From the NCBI GenBank assembly GCA_031178585.1, contig JAPSIT010000041.1:1-13857 (forward strand): a stretch of DNA of 13,857 nucleotides, given 5' to 3'. The DNA is from Arthrobacter sp. (GTDB lineage Bacteria > Actinomycetota > Actinomycetes > Actinomycetales > Micrococcaceae). Shown here one piece after another: positions 6,371-12,813 of this stretch. The notes below the pieces were generated by a model that was given only the letters and a program-made list of their open reading frames with translations, was not told the origin of the DNA and did no database searches. Position numbers and translations under genes: made by a program. Numbering within the stretch: the first letter of the stretch is position 1; each line of letters begins with the position of its first letter.

Positions 6371-7003
6371 TTACTTCTTAACAGCGACCAGCAGGCCATC
6401 GCCGGTGGGCAGCATGGCGGAAGCGAGCCGGTCGTCGTCGCGGACCGCCTTGCCCACCTGCCGCAGCACCACTGTTGTCGCGTCACGGGCAGCGGGATTG
6501 GAGACGCGGTCCTTGTCCAGGGCGTCGTTGACGATCAGGAGGCCGCCGGACTTGAGCAGGCGCACGGCCTGGTCCACGTAGCGCGGGAAGTTGGGCTTGT
6601 CCCCGTCAATAAAAACGAGGTCGTAGGCTGCGTCGGTCAGCCGGGGCAGGACATCCCCGGCCCGGCCGGAGATGGTGCGTGTGCGATTCGCGGGGCTGCC
6701 GGCTTCCTGGAAGGCCTCGCGTGCGGCCCTCAGGTGCTCCACATCCACATCGATCGTGGTCAGAACGGCTTGCGGGCCGAGTCCGCGGAGAAGGCACACG
6801 CCGGACACACCGGCCCCCGTGCCGATTTCGACGGCGGTCTGCGCCTTGGACGCCGCGGCCAGAACCGTGAGTACCGCCCCCACACCGCGGCCGATGGGCG
6901 TCACACCCAGCTCGAAGGAGCGTTCCCGGGCGCGCAACAGGACCTCATCCTCGGCAGGCAGATCTTCTGCATAGGACCAGCTCGTGGACTTATCGGCGCT
7001 CAT
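6371..7003 (-). CDS. Class I SAM-dependent O-methyltransferase (Rv1220c type)
   Basis: This 210-aa soluble methyltransferase is of the catechol/caffeoyl-CoA O-methyltransferase type. The SAM-binding motif I is VEIGTGAGVSG at about 57-67. An acidic residue ends the next strand (TTIDVD, ~83-88), and the metal/SAM-side YDLVFIDGDK lies near 127-136, as in cation-dependent family members. The substrate is unknown. It sits next to and divergent from sigE, as its M. tuberculosis counterpart Rv1220c does, so a link to SigE-dependent stress is possible but unproven. I chose ATG 7003 (MSADKSTSWSYAEDL) from family resemblance; ATG 7039 would add 12 residues. Neither has a strong Shine-Dalgarno. It converges on the DUF3117 terminator. 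Confidence 0.85.
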   Translation of the reverse strand: MSADKSTSWSYAEDLPAEDEVLLRARERSFELGVTPIGRGVGAVLTVLAAASKAQTAVEIGTGAGVSGVCLLRGLGPQAVLTTIDVDVEHLRAAREAFQEAGSPANRTRTISGRAGDVLPRLTDAAYDLVFIDGDKPNFPRYVDQAVRLLKSGGLLIVNDALDKDRVSNPAARDATTVVLRQVGKAVRDDDRLASAMLPTGDGLLVAVKK

Positions 7004-7223
7004 GGGTATCGCTTTCTGGGCGGCAGGAGGGTGTTTCATACAGAGTACTGTGTCCGGGCGCGTGGCGCGGGACGGTGACGGCCTGCCCAGCTGTGCGGCG
7101 GGACCCTGCCCAGGCCACCTCGGCAATGGACCCGGCAGGCCCGCGGAGCGCGCTTTGCGTGTCAGTTGCGCCTACGGCTAAAGGCGGGCCCACAGTCAGG
7201 AAATTCCCAGCCAAGTTTGAAAT

Positions 7224-7233
7224 GATAATTATC
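7224..7233. repeat. AT-rich palindrome upstream of sigE
   Basis: GATAATTATC, a perfect 10-bp palindrome within TGAAATGATAATTATC. The GATAAT/ATTATC units recall Fur- or Zur-type boxes, but only part of such a box matches. It could equally be an AT-rich promoter element. Confidence 0.3.
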
Positions 7234-7266
7234 CGCTCATCCAAGGGGTGATCGGCGCCGAACCAA

Positions 7267-7283
7267 TGATGTAATCAACATCA
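7267..7283. repeat. Inverted repeat upstream of sigE (candidate operator)
   Basis: TGATGT-AATCA-ACATCA: perfect 6-bp arms with a 5-base centre, ending 17 bases before the sigE Shine-Dalgarno. The spacing suits a dimeric helix-turn-helix regulator. No regulator can be named. Confidence 0.4.
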
Positions 7284-7300
7284 GGCGTTAGTACATCCAC

Positions 7301-7308
7301 GAGGGGAG
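7301..7308 (+). promoter_or_regulatory. Shine-Dalgarno of sigE
   Basis: GAGGGGAG, 6 bases before ATG 7315. This is one of the strongest ribosome sites in the window and marks the start with confidence. Confidence 0.7.
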
Positions 7309-7314
7309 TGGACG

Positions 7315-7932
7315 ATGTCAGGATCAGTTGTGGCACCTGTCCCTGCAGTTGAAGAGCCCGAAGCCGACTGGGTCATGCCCACTTGGGAAGAAGTGGTGAC
7401 CAACCACTCGGCCAAGGTGTACCGGCTGGCATACCGTCTCACCGGCAACAAGTACGACGCCGAGGACCTCACCCAGGAGGTGTTCGTCCGCGTTTTCCGC
7501 TCACTGGAGAACTTCAAACCGGGCACACTCGACGGCTGGTTGCACCGGATTACCACCAACCTGTTCCTGGACCAGGCCCGGCGCAAGACCCGCATCCGCT
7601 TTGACGCCCTGGCCGAGGACGCCGAATCACGGCTGCCGGGGAGGGAACCGGGGCCGGAACAAAGCTTTGAGTTCAACAACCTGGACCTGGACGTCCAGGC
7701 AGCCCTGGAAGAACTGCCGCCGGACTTCCGTGCCGCCGTCGTGCTGTGCGACCTCGAGGGTCTGTCCTACGACGAGGTGGCCGAGGCGCTGGGCGTAAAG
7801 CTGGGCACTGTCCGTTCGCGGATCCACCGCGGGCGCACCATGCTTCGTGAAAAGCTCGCCCACCGCGATCCGCGGCCCCAGCAGTCGCGCGCACCGCGGC
7901 TTAAGCTGCCCCGCATCGCGGGGATTCTCTGA
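7315..7932 (+). CDS. sigE: ECF RNA polymerase sigma factor SigE
   Basis: This 205-aa extracytoplasmic-function sigma factor redirects RNA polymerase to envelope-stress genes. Region 2 spans about 29-95, with [21 protein letters not shown] (core binding and -10 melting) and [16 protein letters not shown]. Region 4 spans about 127-182, with the helix-turn-helix [21 protein letters not shown] that reads the -35. A ~28-residue N-terminal extension and a basic Pro-rich C-terminal tail flank them. The next gene, 8 bases downstream, encodes a zinc-motif anti-sigma factor, so SigE should be held inactive until stress. The neighbours (Rv1220c-type methyltransferase, anti-sigma, tatB) match the M. tuberculosis sigE locus, which supports the symbol. 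Autoregulation is likely, but I could not place an ECF promoter. Confidence 0.92.
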   Translation: MSGSVVAPVPAVEEPEADWVMPTWEEVVTNHSAKVYRLAYRLTGNKYDAEDLTQEVFVRVFRSLENFKPGTLDGWLHRITTNLFLDQARRKTRIRFDALAEDAESRLPGREPGPEQSFEFNNLDLDVQAALEELPPDFRAAVVLCDLEGLSYDEVAEALGVKLGTVRSRIHRGRTMLREKLAHRDPRPQQSRAPRLKLPRIAGIL

Positions 7933-7940
7933 TCGGCGCC

Positions 7941-9083
7941 ATGCACCGCTTCACCCACGTGCTGAAGGATCTTGGAAAGGCAGCAGCCTCCCTTCCTCTG
8001 GCAGGAACGCAGCACCCGGGCACTCCGGAACATGCAGACCAATGCGCTGATTGTGCTGCCGCCCTCCGCCGGCAACGCCAGTACCTTGAGAGGCTGCGCG
8101 ACGCCGCGGTCCCCGCCGTCAGCGACGACCTGACGGAGAGGCTCCTGCTCCGCACCCGGGAGCTGGCTGCGGCCCCTCCCGCTCGGGCGCCCCGGGCGGC
8201 TCCCTTCAAGCTGGCGGGCCTGGCTGCCGGTGGTGCCGCCATGGTCACCGCAGGCGCCGTTGCTGCAGGTGCTTACATGGCCGCGGGGGATCCGCCCCAG
8301 TATGCAGCGGCGTCGTTCTCGGGGGAGTCGAGGGACAGGGTGCAGTCGGGGGATTCTGCGAAAGCCGGCGAAACAGGCCAGGCCGCGTTGCCCCTGGAGG
8401 CAACAGGAGGTGCGCCTGCCGGCAACGCTGCCGGTGGAACGCCCGCGGATTCCCACGTGGCGTCGCTGCGTTCCCGCGGCTGGGCGTGCCCGGATCTTGC
8501 GTCCATGGGCTTTCACGTGGTGTCCGCGACCTCGAAGACCTACGCCGGCCGGGCCACCGTCGAACTTCGTCTCTCAGACGGAAGACACACGGCAACGGTT
8601 CTGGAACAGCACACGACGGCGGCCGGTGACGCGGGGCTGCAGGGAACGGCATCGGACACAGGGGGGCCAGTGAACCCCCTGACAGGGCACGCCGCAAGCG
8701 AGGACGGCTTCGTCGCCGTGGAAGAACCCCCCGTGCCTGACTCCGGCGCCGGGAATGCCCGGCTTTGGGTAAAGGCGTCGGCACCGTGGAGCGCCATCTA
8801 CCAGACCGGACGCAGCACGTTCACCTATGTCTCCGACCTGCCCGCGAACGTTGCCGACGATGCCTTGGCGGTGCTGTCTGCGGCCGACGGCGCCTGGAGC
8901 CGGGGCGGCGGGAACCACGTGCCCGTTGAGGATGGAGCCTGGGAACCGGGAGTATCGGCAGCAGCCGATCCCGGCAGTTCCGCCGGCAACCCAGGCAGCG
9001 AAGAGGTGACGGAGCGGCTGCAGCGCGGACTCCGCAAAATTGCCCTTCAGCTGGACCACATGACCGGGCACTCCGACCGGTGA
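7941..9083 (+). CDS. rseA: Membrane-spanning zinc anti-sigma factor of SigE with large outer domain
   Basis: The protein has 380 aa. The cytoplasmic part carries the zinc-anti-sigma motif HxxxCxxC at His31, Cys35 and Cys38 (HADQCADC) and a charged helix to about 75 that should bind SigE. One membrane helix lies at about 91-114. The outer part is unusually long (~265 residues): a Ser/Gly/Ala-rich linker (120-170), a folded segment (about 175-225 and 270-315), then a disordered region and a final amphipathic helix (355-372). The folded part looks faintly like an RseB/MucB-type sensor domain; this is an impression only. Mycobacterial RseA is much shorter. The ATG lies 8 bases after the sigE stop without a good Shine-Dalgarno, so translation is probably coupled. 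The symbol rests on position and motif. Confidence 0.8.
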   Translation: MHRFTHVLKDLGKAAASLPLAGTQHPGTPEHADQCADCAAALRRQRQYLERLRDAAVPAVSDDLTERLLLRTRELAAAPPARAPRAAPFKLAGLAAGGAAMVTAGAVAAGAYMAAGDPPQYAAASFSGESRDRVQSGDSAKAGETGQAALPLEATGGAPAGNAAGGTPADSHVASLRSRGWACPDLASMGFHVVSATSKTYAGRATVELRLSDGRHTATVLEQHTTAAGDAGLQGTASDTGGPVNPLTGHAASEDGFVAVEEPPVPDSGAGNARLWVKASAPWSAIYQTGRSTFTYVSDLPANVADDALAVLSAADGAWSRGGGNHVPVEDGAWEPGVSAAADPGSSAGNPGSEEVTERLQRGLRKIALQLDHMTGHSDR

Positions 9084-9154
9084 CGCGGTACTGTTTGACC
9101 TCTGCTCCCGTTGTCCTGACGGCGGCTAAATCGTCAGCGTCTCGCCCGAGAGGG

Positions 9155-9160
9155 TAATCT
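9155..9160 (+). promoter_or_regulatory. Candidate leaderless -10 element of tatB
   Basis: TAATCT followed by 7 bases and then GTG 9168. A purine stretch GAGAGGG lies 13 bases from the start, too far for a good Shine-Dalgarno. A CTGACG/CGTCAG inverted repeat (9116-9121, 9132-9137) reaches the -35 zone. This suggests that tatB has its own promoter besides read-through from sigE. Confidence 0.45.
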
Positions 9161-9167
9161 TCCTAAA

Positions 9168-9566
9168 GTGTTTGGAATCAACGGCCCGGAGTTTCTCCTT
9201 CTGCTGCTCATCGGCATTCTGGTGATCGGCCCCCAGAGGCTGCCCGAATACACTCAGAAGCTGACAAACCTGGTCCGCGAAGTACGGCGGATGGCGTCCG
9301 GCGCCCGGGAACAGATCAAAGAAGAAGTCGGCATCGACATCGATGACGTCGACTGGAGAAAGTACGACCCCCGGCAATACGATCCGCGCCGCATCATCCG
9401 GGAAGCCTTGCTTGAAGACGCTCCCAAGCCGGTCAGTGCAGGAGGGCCGGCAGTCGCCGCCGCGGCCGTCGCCGGGGCTGCTGAGGCCCCTGTGCAGCGG
9501 CCCGGGCGCACCATTGAGCGTCTGCCCGACGGAGAACCTGCACCCTTCGACACCGAGGCGACCTAG
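9168..9566 (+). CDS. tatB: Sec-independent protein translocase subunit TatB
   Basis: This 132-aa subunit of the twin-arginine translocase binds folded Tat substrates together with TatC. The N-terminal membrane helix (residues 6-20) carries the conserved Glu8, followed by the GP hinge (Gly21-Pro22) and an amphipathic helix with LPEYTQKLTNLVREVRRM (25-42). The rest is a charged helix and an Ala/Pro-rich tail. Length and composition fit TatB better than the shorter TatA. The start is GTG 9168; no codon further upstream fits the family. It follows the anti-sigma gene by 84 bases, an order also found at mycobacterial and corynebacterial sigE loci. In mycobacteria an htrA protease gene lies in between; here it is absent. 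Confidence 0.9.
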   Translation: MFGINGPEFLLLLLIGILVIGPQRLPEYTQKLTNLVREVRRMASGAREQIKEEVGIDIDDVDWRKYDPRQYDPRRIIREALLEDAPKPVSAGGPAVAAAAVAGAAEAPVQRPGRTIERLPDGEPAPFDTEAT

Positions 9567-9614
9567 CCAATCACTGCGGTTGACCGAGGCCACCTACCCC
9601 GCTCACCGCGGTTG
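9552..9614. repeat. Imperfect tandem duplication across the tatB/mrp convergent ends
   Basis: A unit of about 31 bases (9552-9582) recurs at once as a 32-base copy (9583-9614). Shared blocks are ACCGAGGC, ACCTA and TCAC-GCGGTTG, with a few substitutions and one extra base. The first copy holds the tatB stop and the second the mrp stop. No hairpin terminator lies between the two convergent genes. Confidence 0.5.
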
Positions 9615-10730
9615 GACGTCGAGCTTCATTCCTGTAAGGCCCCGCGGTTTGGATGCGAGTTTCCCGGCGATGCCGGAAAGCGCGGCGGCGGCCGGCGTTT
9701 CGGGTTGGCCGAGCACAATGGGGAGCCCGGAATCCCCGCCCTCCCGCAGCAGGATGTCGAGAGGAATCTGGCCGAGCAGCGGCACGTTCGTCCCGGTCGT
9801 GGTGCTCAGGCGCTCGGTGAGCAGCTGGCCTCCTCCGCTTCCGAACAGCTCCATGCGGCTGCCGTCGGGCATCTCAAGATGCGACATATTCTCGATGACG
9901 CCGGCGACGGTCTGCCCGGTCTGGGTCGCGATCGCGCCTGCGCGTTCAGCGACGTCCGCCGCTGCCGCCTGCGGGGTGGTGACGACCAGGATCTCAGCCC
10001 TGGGCAGCAGCTGCGCCACTGAGATGGCGATGTCTCCGGTGCCGGGAGGCAGGTCCAGGAAGAGGGCGTCAAGATCACCGAAGTAAACGTCGGTGAGGAA
10101 CTGTTCCAGCGCGCGGTGCAGCATCGGACCCCGCCACGCGACGGGCTGGTTGCCCGCAACGAACATGCCGATGGAGATGACTTTCACGCCGAAAGCCACC
10201 GGCGGAAGGATCATGTCGTCCACTCGGGTGGGAGCCTGGGTGATGCCCATGAGTGCCGGCACGGAAAACCCGTATACGTCCGCATCCACAATTCCGACCC
10301 TCAGGCCCTGGGCAGCCAGTGAGCAGGCGAGGTTCACAGTCACTGAAGACTTGCCCACACCGCCCTTGCCGCTGGCTACCGCGAAGACCTTCGTCAGGGA
10401 TCCGGGCTGGTTGAAAGGAATGCCGCGCTGGCCCCCGGGGCCCCGGAGCTGCTCTTTCAGGGCGTCACGCTGGGCCTGCGTCATGACCTTCAGCTCGACC
10501 TCAACGGCGGTGACTCCCGGGACGCCCAGCAGTGCCGCTTCAGAATCCTTCGTGATTGTCTCCCGCAGCGGGCAGCCGGCAATGGTGAGCAGCACCGAAA
10601 GGCGCACGGCGCCGCCGTCGGAAATTTCCACGGCGTCAACCATGCCAAGCTCGGTGATGGGACGGCGCAGCTCGGGATCAATGACAGTTGCCAGGGCAGC
10701 GTTAACGGCCGAAGCAAGGGACGTGCTCAT
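9603..10730 (-). CDS. mrp: Mrp/ApbC-type P-loop ATPase, iron-sulfur cluster carrier
   Basis: This 375-aa cytoplasmic protein belongs to the Mrp/NBP35/ApbC family, which binds and hands over Fe-S clusters. An N-terminal MIP18 (DUF59) domain at about 5-85 has TIAGCPLR with Cys53. The ParA-like ATPase has a deviant Walker A GKGGVGKSS (121-129), switch residues in VDADVYG (148-154) and LDLPPGTGD (225-233). The C-terminal CxxC that bridges the cluster in most Mrp dimers is missing: after ENMSHLE (280-286) the sequence reads MPDGSRMELFGSGGG. I believe other actinobacterial Mrp proteins share this. The ATG at 10730 is 11 bases after the DUF1003 stop, without a clear Shine-Dalgarno, so it is the last gene of a three-gene operon. 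Confidence 0.9.
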   Translation of the reverse strand: MSTSLASAVNAALATVIDPELRRPITELGMVDAVEISDGGAVRLSVLLTIAGCPLRETITKDSEAALLGVPGVTAVEVELKVMTQAQRDALKEQLRGPGGQRGIPFNQPGSLTKVFAVASGKGGVGKSSVTVNLACSLAAQGLRVGIVDADVYGFSVPALMGITQAPTRVDDMILPPVAFGVKVISIGMFVAGNQPVAWRGPMLHRALEQFLTDVYFGDLDALFLDLPPGTGDIAISVAQLLPRAEILVVTTPQAAAADVAERAGAIATQTGQTVAGVIENMSHLEMPDGSRMELFGSGGGQLLTERLSTTTGTNVPLLGQIPLDILLREGGDSGLPIVLGQPETPAAAALSGIAGKLASKPRGLTGMKLDVQPR

Positions 10731-10741
10731 GCTGTAGGTGC

Positions 10742-11461
10742 TCAGCTTTCCGGAGTTGTGGGGCGCTGGTCGGACGGCCGGCCATGGCGGTGCTTTTCCG
10801 ACTTGATCTTGGGGATCTGCTGGGTGCGCGGGTTCCGCTGGCGCTCCCGCTTTTCCTTGAGCTTCTCGCGGACCAGGTCCCGCGGTGACTCGTGGCTGCC
10901 CTCACCGGAGGGATCGTGGCTGCGGAGTTCCTCCTGGGCTTCCACCAGGTCCTCCAGGAGGCTCCGCAGCTCCGCCCGCACGTAGTCGCGGGTAGCCACT
11001 TCCCGCAGGGCAATCCGCAGCGAGGCCAGCTCCCGGGTCAGGTATTCCGTGTCGGAAAGATTGCGTTCTGCCCGCTGGCGGTCCTGCTGGAGGGAGACAC
11101 GGTCACGGTCGTCCTGCCGGTTCTGGGCCAGCAGCAGCAGCGGCGCCGCATAGGACGCCTGCAGCGAGAGCATCAGAGTCAGGAGGGTGAACCCGAGTTC
11201 CACCTTGTCGAACTGCCACTCGACGGGCGCGAAAGTGTTCCACACCAGCCAGAAAACGCAGAAAACGGTCATGTAGAGCAGGAACTGCGGCGTGCCCATG
11301 AAACGGGCGAATCCCTCGGTGGCGTGGCCGAAGGCATCGGGGTCGGGCGAGAACTTAGGCAGGATGCGCTGGCGCCCGCTCAAGGGCGTGTCCAGGCCGC
11401 CTTTTGCCGCCGCCTTGCCTGCTCCCCTTACGCCAGGGCTCTTTGGTGCGTTATCAGCCAA
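10742..11461 (-). CDS. DUF1003 membrane protein
   Basis: This 239-aa protein of unknown function has two membrane helices. After a disordered basic N-terminus and the conserved GLDTPLSGRQRILPKFSPDPDAFG (22-45), helices lie at about 57-79 and 89-112. The second contains LMLSLQASYAAPLLLLAQNRQDDRD, the signature of DUF1003. A long charged coiled coil (114-180) and a Lys/Arg-rich tail are cytoplasmic. I prefer TTG 11461: a GGAGG lies 5 bases upstream, MADN is the natural start, and it overlaps the mgtE-like stop by 8 bases. ATG 11500 would add 13 residues that fall inside the upstream gene. Tight coupling to the MgtE-like gene implies that the products work together. A role in cation handling is guesswork. 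Confidence 0.85.
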   Translation of the reverse strand: MADNAPKSPGVRGAGKAAAKGGLDTPLSGRQRILPKFSPDPDAFGHATEGFARFMGTPQFLLYMTVFCVFWLVWNTFAPVEWQFDKVELGFTLLTLMLSLQASYAAPLLLLAQNRQDDRDRVSLQQDRQRAERNLSDTEYLTRELASLRIALREVATRDYVRAELRSLLEDLVEAQEELRSHDPSGEGSHESPRDLVREKLKEKRERQRNPRTQQIPKIKSEKHRHGRPSDQRPTTPES

Positions 11462-12737
11462 TGCGGCCTCCAAGCCTTCTGATCGGAGCTTCGCCGTCAT
11501 TTGCCCGCCAGTCGTCCGGCAGCAGATGATCCAGGACGTCATCGACCGTCACGGCCCCCACCAGCCGGCCCGCCTCGTTGACCACGGGAAGGGAATTCAG
11601 GTTGTAGGTGGCCAGGGTACGCGCAACCTCACTGATATGTGCCTGGTCCGACAGGGGCTCCAGGTTCTTGTCCACGAGGTTGCCCAACGGTTCGAACGGC
11701 GGGAAACGCAGCAACTGCTGGATATGGACAACCCCAAGGAACCGTCCGGTGGGGGTTTCCAGCGGCGGCCGTGTAATAAAGATGGAGGACGCCAGGGCAG
11801 GTGAGAGTTCTTCACGCCGTACGTGTGCGAGGGCCTCAGCCACCGTGGCCTCAGGCGGCAGGATGACCGGCACAGGGGTCATAAGACCGCCGGCGGTATC
11901 CTCGTCGTATTCCAGCAGGCGCCGAACATCCTCGGCGCCTTCCGGTTCCATCAGCTGCAGCAGTTCCTCCGCCTGGGCGGAGGGGAGCTCGCCGAGGAGG
12001 TCGGCGGCGTCATCCGGGTCCATCTCCTCCAGGACGTCGGCCGCGCGCTGCACATCCAACGAGGAGAGGATCTCCACCTGGTCGTCTTCCGGGAGTTCCT
12101 GCAACACGTCGGCAAGCCGTTCGTCCTGAAGTTCGCTGGCCACTTCAAACCGCCGTTTGTCGCTCATTTCCTGCAGCGCCTCGGCGAAGTCTGCGGGTTT
12201 GAGGTCCTCGTGCGTGGCCACGAACTGGGTTGCGGCCTGGGGCTCCGTCTTGGCGCCCTGAAGCGCGTCCGCCCAGTCAATGATCAGCGTTTCGTTGCGG
12301 CGGAGCCTGCTCAGGGGCGCGAGGGAATGCCCGCGGCGGACGAAGAGCTTGCTGACGAACCAGTCACCCGAACGGTGCTGGTCCATGGCGATATCCTCAA
12401 TCGTGGCGTCGCCGCTGCCGTCGCGCAGCGTCACGCGCCGGTCGAACATCTCCGCCACCACAAGGGTCTCGGCGCCGCGCTGTTCGAAACGGCGCAGGTT
12501 GACCAGGCCCGTGCAGATGATCTGCGTCTGGTCAATGGAGGTGATGCGGGTCATCGGGACGAACACGCGCTTCTTGCCCGGCACCTCGACGACGATGCCC
12601 ACCACGTGGGGGGCTCCGCGGGTACCGCGGGAGAGCACCACGACGTCGCGCAGCCGGCCCAGACGGTCGCCCAAAGGGTCGAAGACGTCCAGCCCCAGGA
12701 GGCGTGCAACGAAGACGCGGGTAGGATTTGTGCTCAC
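11454..12737 (-). CDS. MgtE-like cytoplasmic regulatory protein (PRC-barrel, MgtE-N, CBS pair) without transport domain
   Basis: This 427-aa protein has no membrane segment. Domains in order: a PRC-barrel-like region (about 8-70) with a second, similar beta region (95-155); an MgtE N-terminal superhelical domain (about 178-283) with the motifs RLADVLQELPEDDQVEIL and DPDDAADLLGELP; and a CBS pair (284-345 and 352-405) that starts with the usual TAGGLMTP. In MgtE channels the N and CBS domains sense Mg2+ and gate the pore; here the five-helix pore is absent, so this is a sensor or regulator, not a transporter. The same type of protein exists in M. tuberculosis (Rv1232c, as I recall). It starts with GTG 12737, apparently leaderless, and its end overlaps the DUF1003 start. 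Confidence 0.85.
   Translation of the reverse strand: MSTNPTRVFVARLLGLDVFDPLGDRLGRLRDVVVLSRGTRGAPHVVGIVVEVPGKKRVFVPMTRITSIDQTQIICTGLVNLRRFEQRGAETLVVAEMFDRRVTLRDGSGDATIEDIAMDQHRSGDWFVSKLFVRRGHSLAPLSRLRRNETLIIDWADALQGAKTEPQAATQFVATHEDLKPADFAEALQEMSDKRRFEVASELQDERLADVLQELPEDDQVEILSSLDVQRAADVLEEMDPDDAADLLGELPSAQAEELLQLMEPEGAEDVRRLLEYDEDTAGGLMTPVPVILPPEATVAEALAHVRREELSPALASSIFITRPPLETPTGRFLGVVHIQQLLRFPPFEPLGNLVDKNLEPLSDQAHISEVARTLATYNLNSLPVVNEAGRLVGAVTVDDVLDHLLPDDWRANDGEAPIRRLGGRIG
11467..11471 (-). promoter_or_regulatory. Shine-Dalgarno that fixes the DUF1003 TTG start
   Basis: GGAGG on the minus strand, 5 bases before TTG 11461 and inside the last codons of the MgtE-like gene. It supports the overlapping start. 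Confidence 0.6.
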
Positions 12738-12743
12738 CTCTAC

Positions 12744-12749
12744 AGGCTA
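12744..12749 (-). promoter_or_regulatory. Candidate leaderless -10 element of the MgtE-like gene
   Basis: On the minus strand TAGCCT, then 6 bases, then GTG 12737. There is no Shine-Dalgarno at normal spacing. The candidate -35 zone (about 12766-12773) falls in the palindrome at 12768-12782. Confidence 0.5.
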
Positions 12750-12767
12750 CCGAGTCTGCTCACTTTT

Positions 12768-12782
12768 AGCTGAATTTCAGCT
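12768..12782. repeat. Palindrome between two divergent promoters (candidate shared operator)
   Basis: AGCTGAA-T-TTCAGCT: perfect 7-bp arms around a single base. It overlaps the expected -35 zones of both flanking leaderless promoters (-10 at 12744-12749 minus and 12802-12807 plus). One bound dimer could therefore control both the MgtE-like operon and the stress-protein gene. Confidence 0.55.
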
Positions 12783-12801
12783 CACACCCATCCTTTTGGG
12801 C

Positions 12802-12807
12802 AAGAAT
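12802..12807 (+). promoter_or_regulatory. Candidate leaderless -10 element of the stress-type membrane protein gene
   Basis: AAGAAT followed by 6 bases (GGGGGT) and then ATG 12814. The first base departs from TANNNT. The G-run touches the start codon, too close to act as a Shine-Dalgarno. Confidence 0.4.
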
Positions 12808-12813
12808 GGGGGT

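Larger units (their letters stand above)
7004..7314. other. Divergent intergenic region between the methyltransferase and sigE
   Basis: These 311 bases hold no gene I can support; open frames here are GC-rich shadows. From 7199 to 7290 the composition turns AT-rich. It holds TTGAAA (7217-7222), the 10-bp palindrome GATAATTATC (7224-7233), an inverted repeat at 7267-7283, and CGTTA (7286-7290), which resembles an ECF -10. A GAAC at 7260-7263 is too far from CGTT (22 bases) for a good ECF promoter, so I do not call one. The sigE promoter is presumably here. Confidence 0.5.

Noticed and set aside
5959..6486. Minus-strand open frame of 175 codons over the DUF3117 gene
   Set aside because: It crosses the DUF3117 gene, its palindrome and its terminator and has no domain.
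7004..7126. N-terminal extension of the O-methyltransferase to ATG 7126
   Set aside because: The added Pro/Arg-rich residues match no methyltransferase. The family-like start MSADK begins at 7003.
6990..7244. Minus-strand open frame of 84 codons in the sigE upstream region
   Set aside because: It has no Shine-Dalgarno or family resemblance, its 3' end overlaps the methyltransferase start, and its first codons fall in the AT-rich regulatory block.
7250..7940. GATCGGCGCC occurring before sigE (7250-7259) and directly before the anti-sigma ATG (7931-7940)
   Set aside because: A 10-base GC-rich match can arise by chance. The second copy spans the sigE stop codon and has no symmetry that ties it to regulation.
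11823..12773. Plus-strand open frame of 316 codons opposite the MgtE-like gene
   Set aside because: It is a shadow of the MgtE/CBS gene, runs over its promoter and has no recognisable domain.
12280..12813. N-terminal extension of the stress-type protein by 178 codons
   Set aside because: The extension is antisense to the MgtE-like gene and low in sense. ATG 12814 begins the part with family resemblance and has a -10-like element in front.
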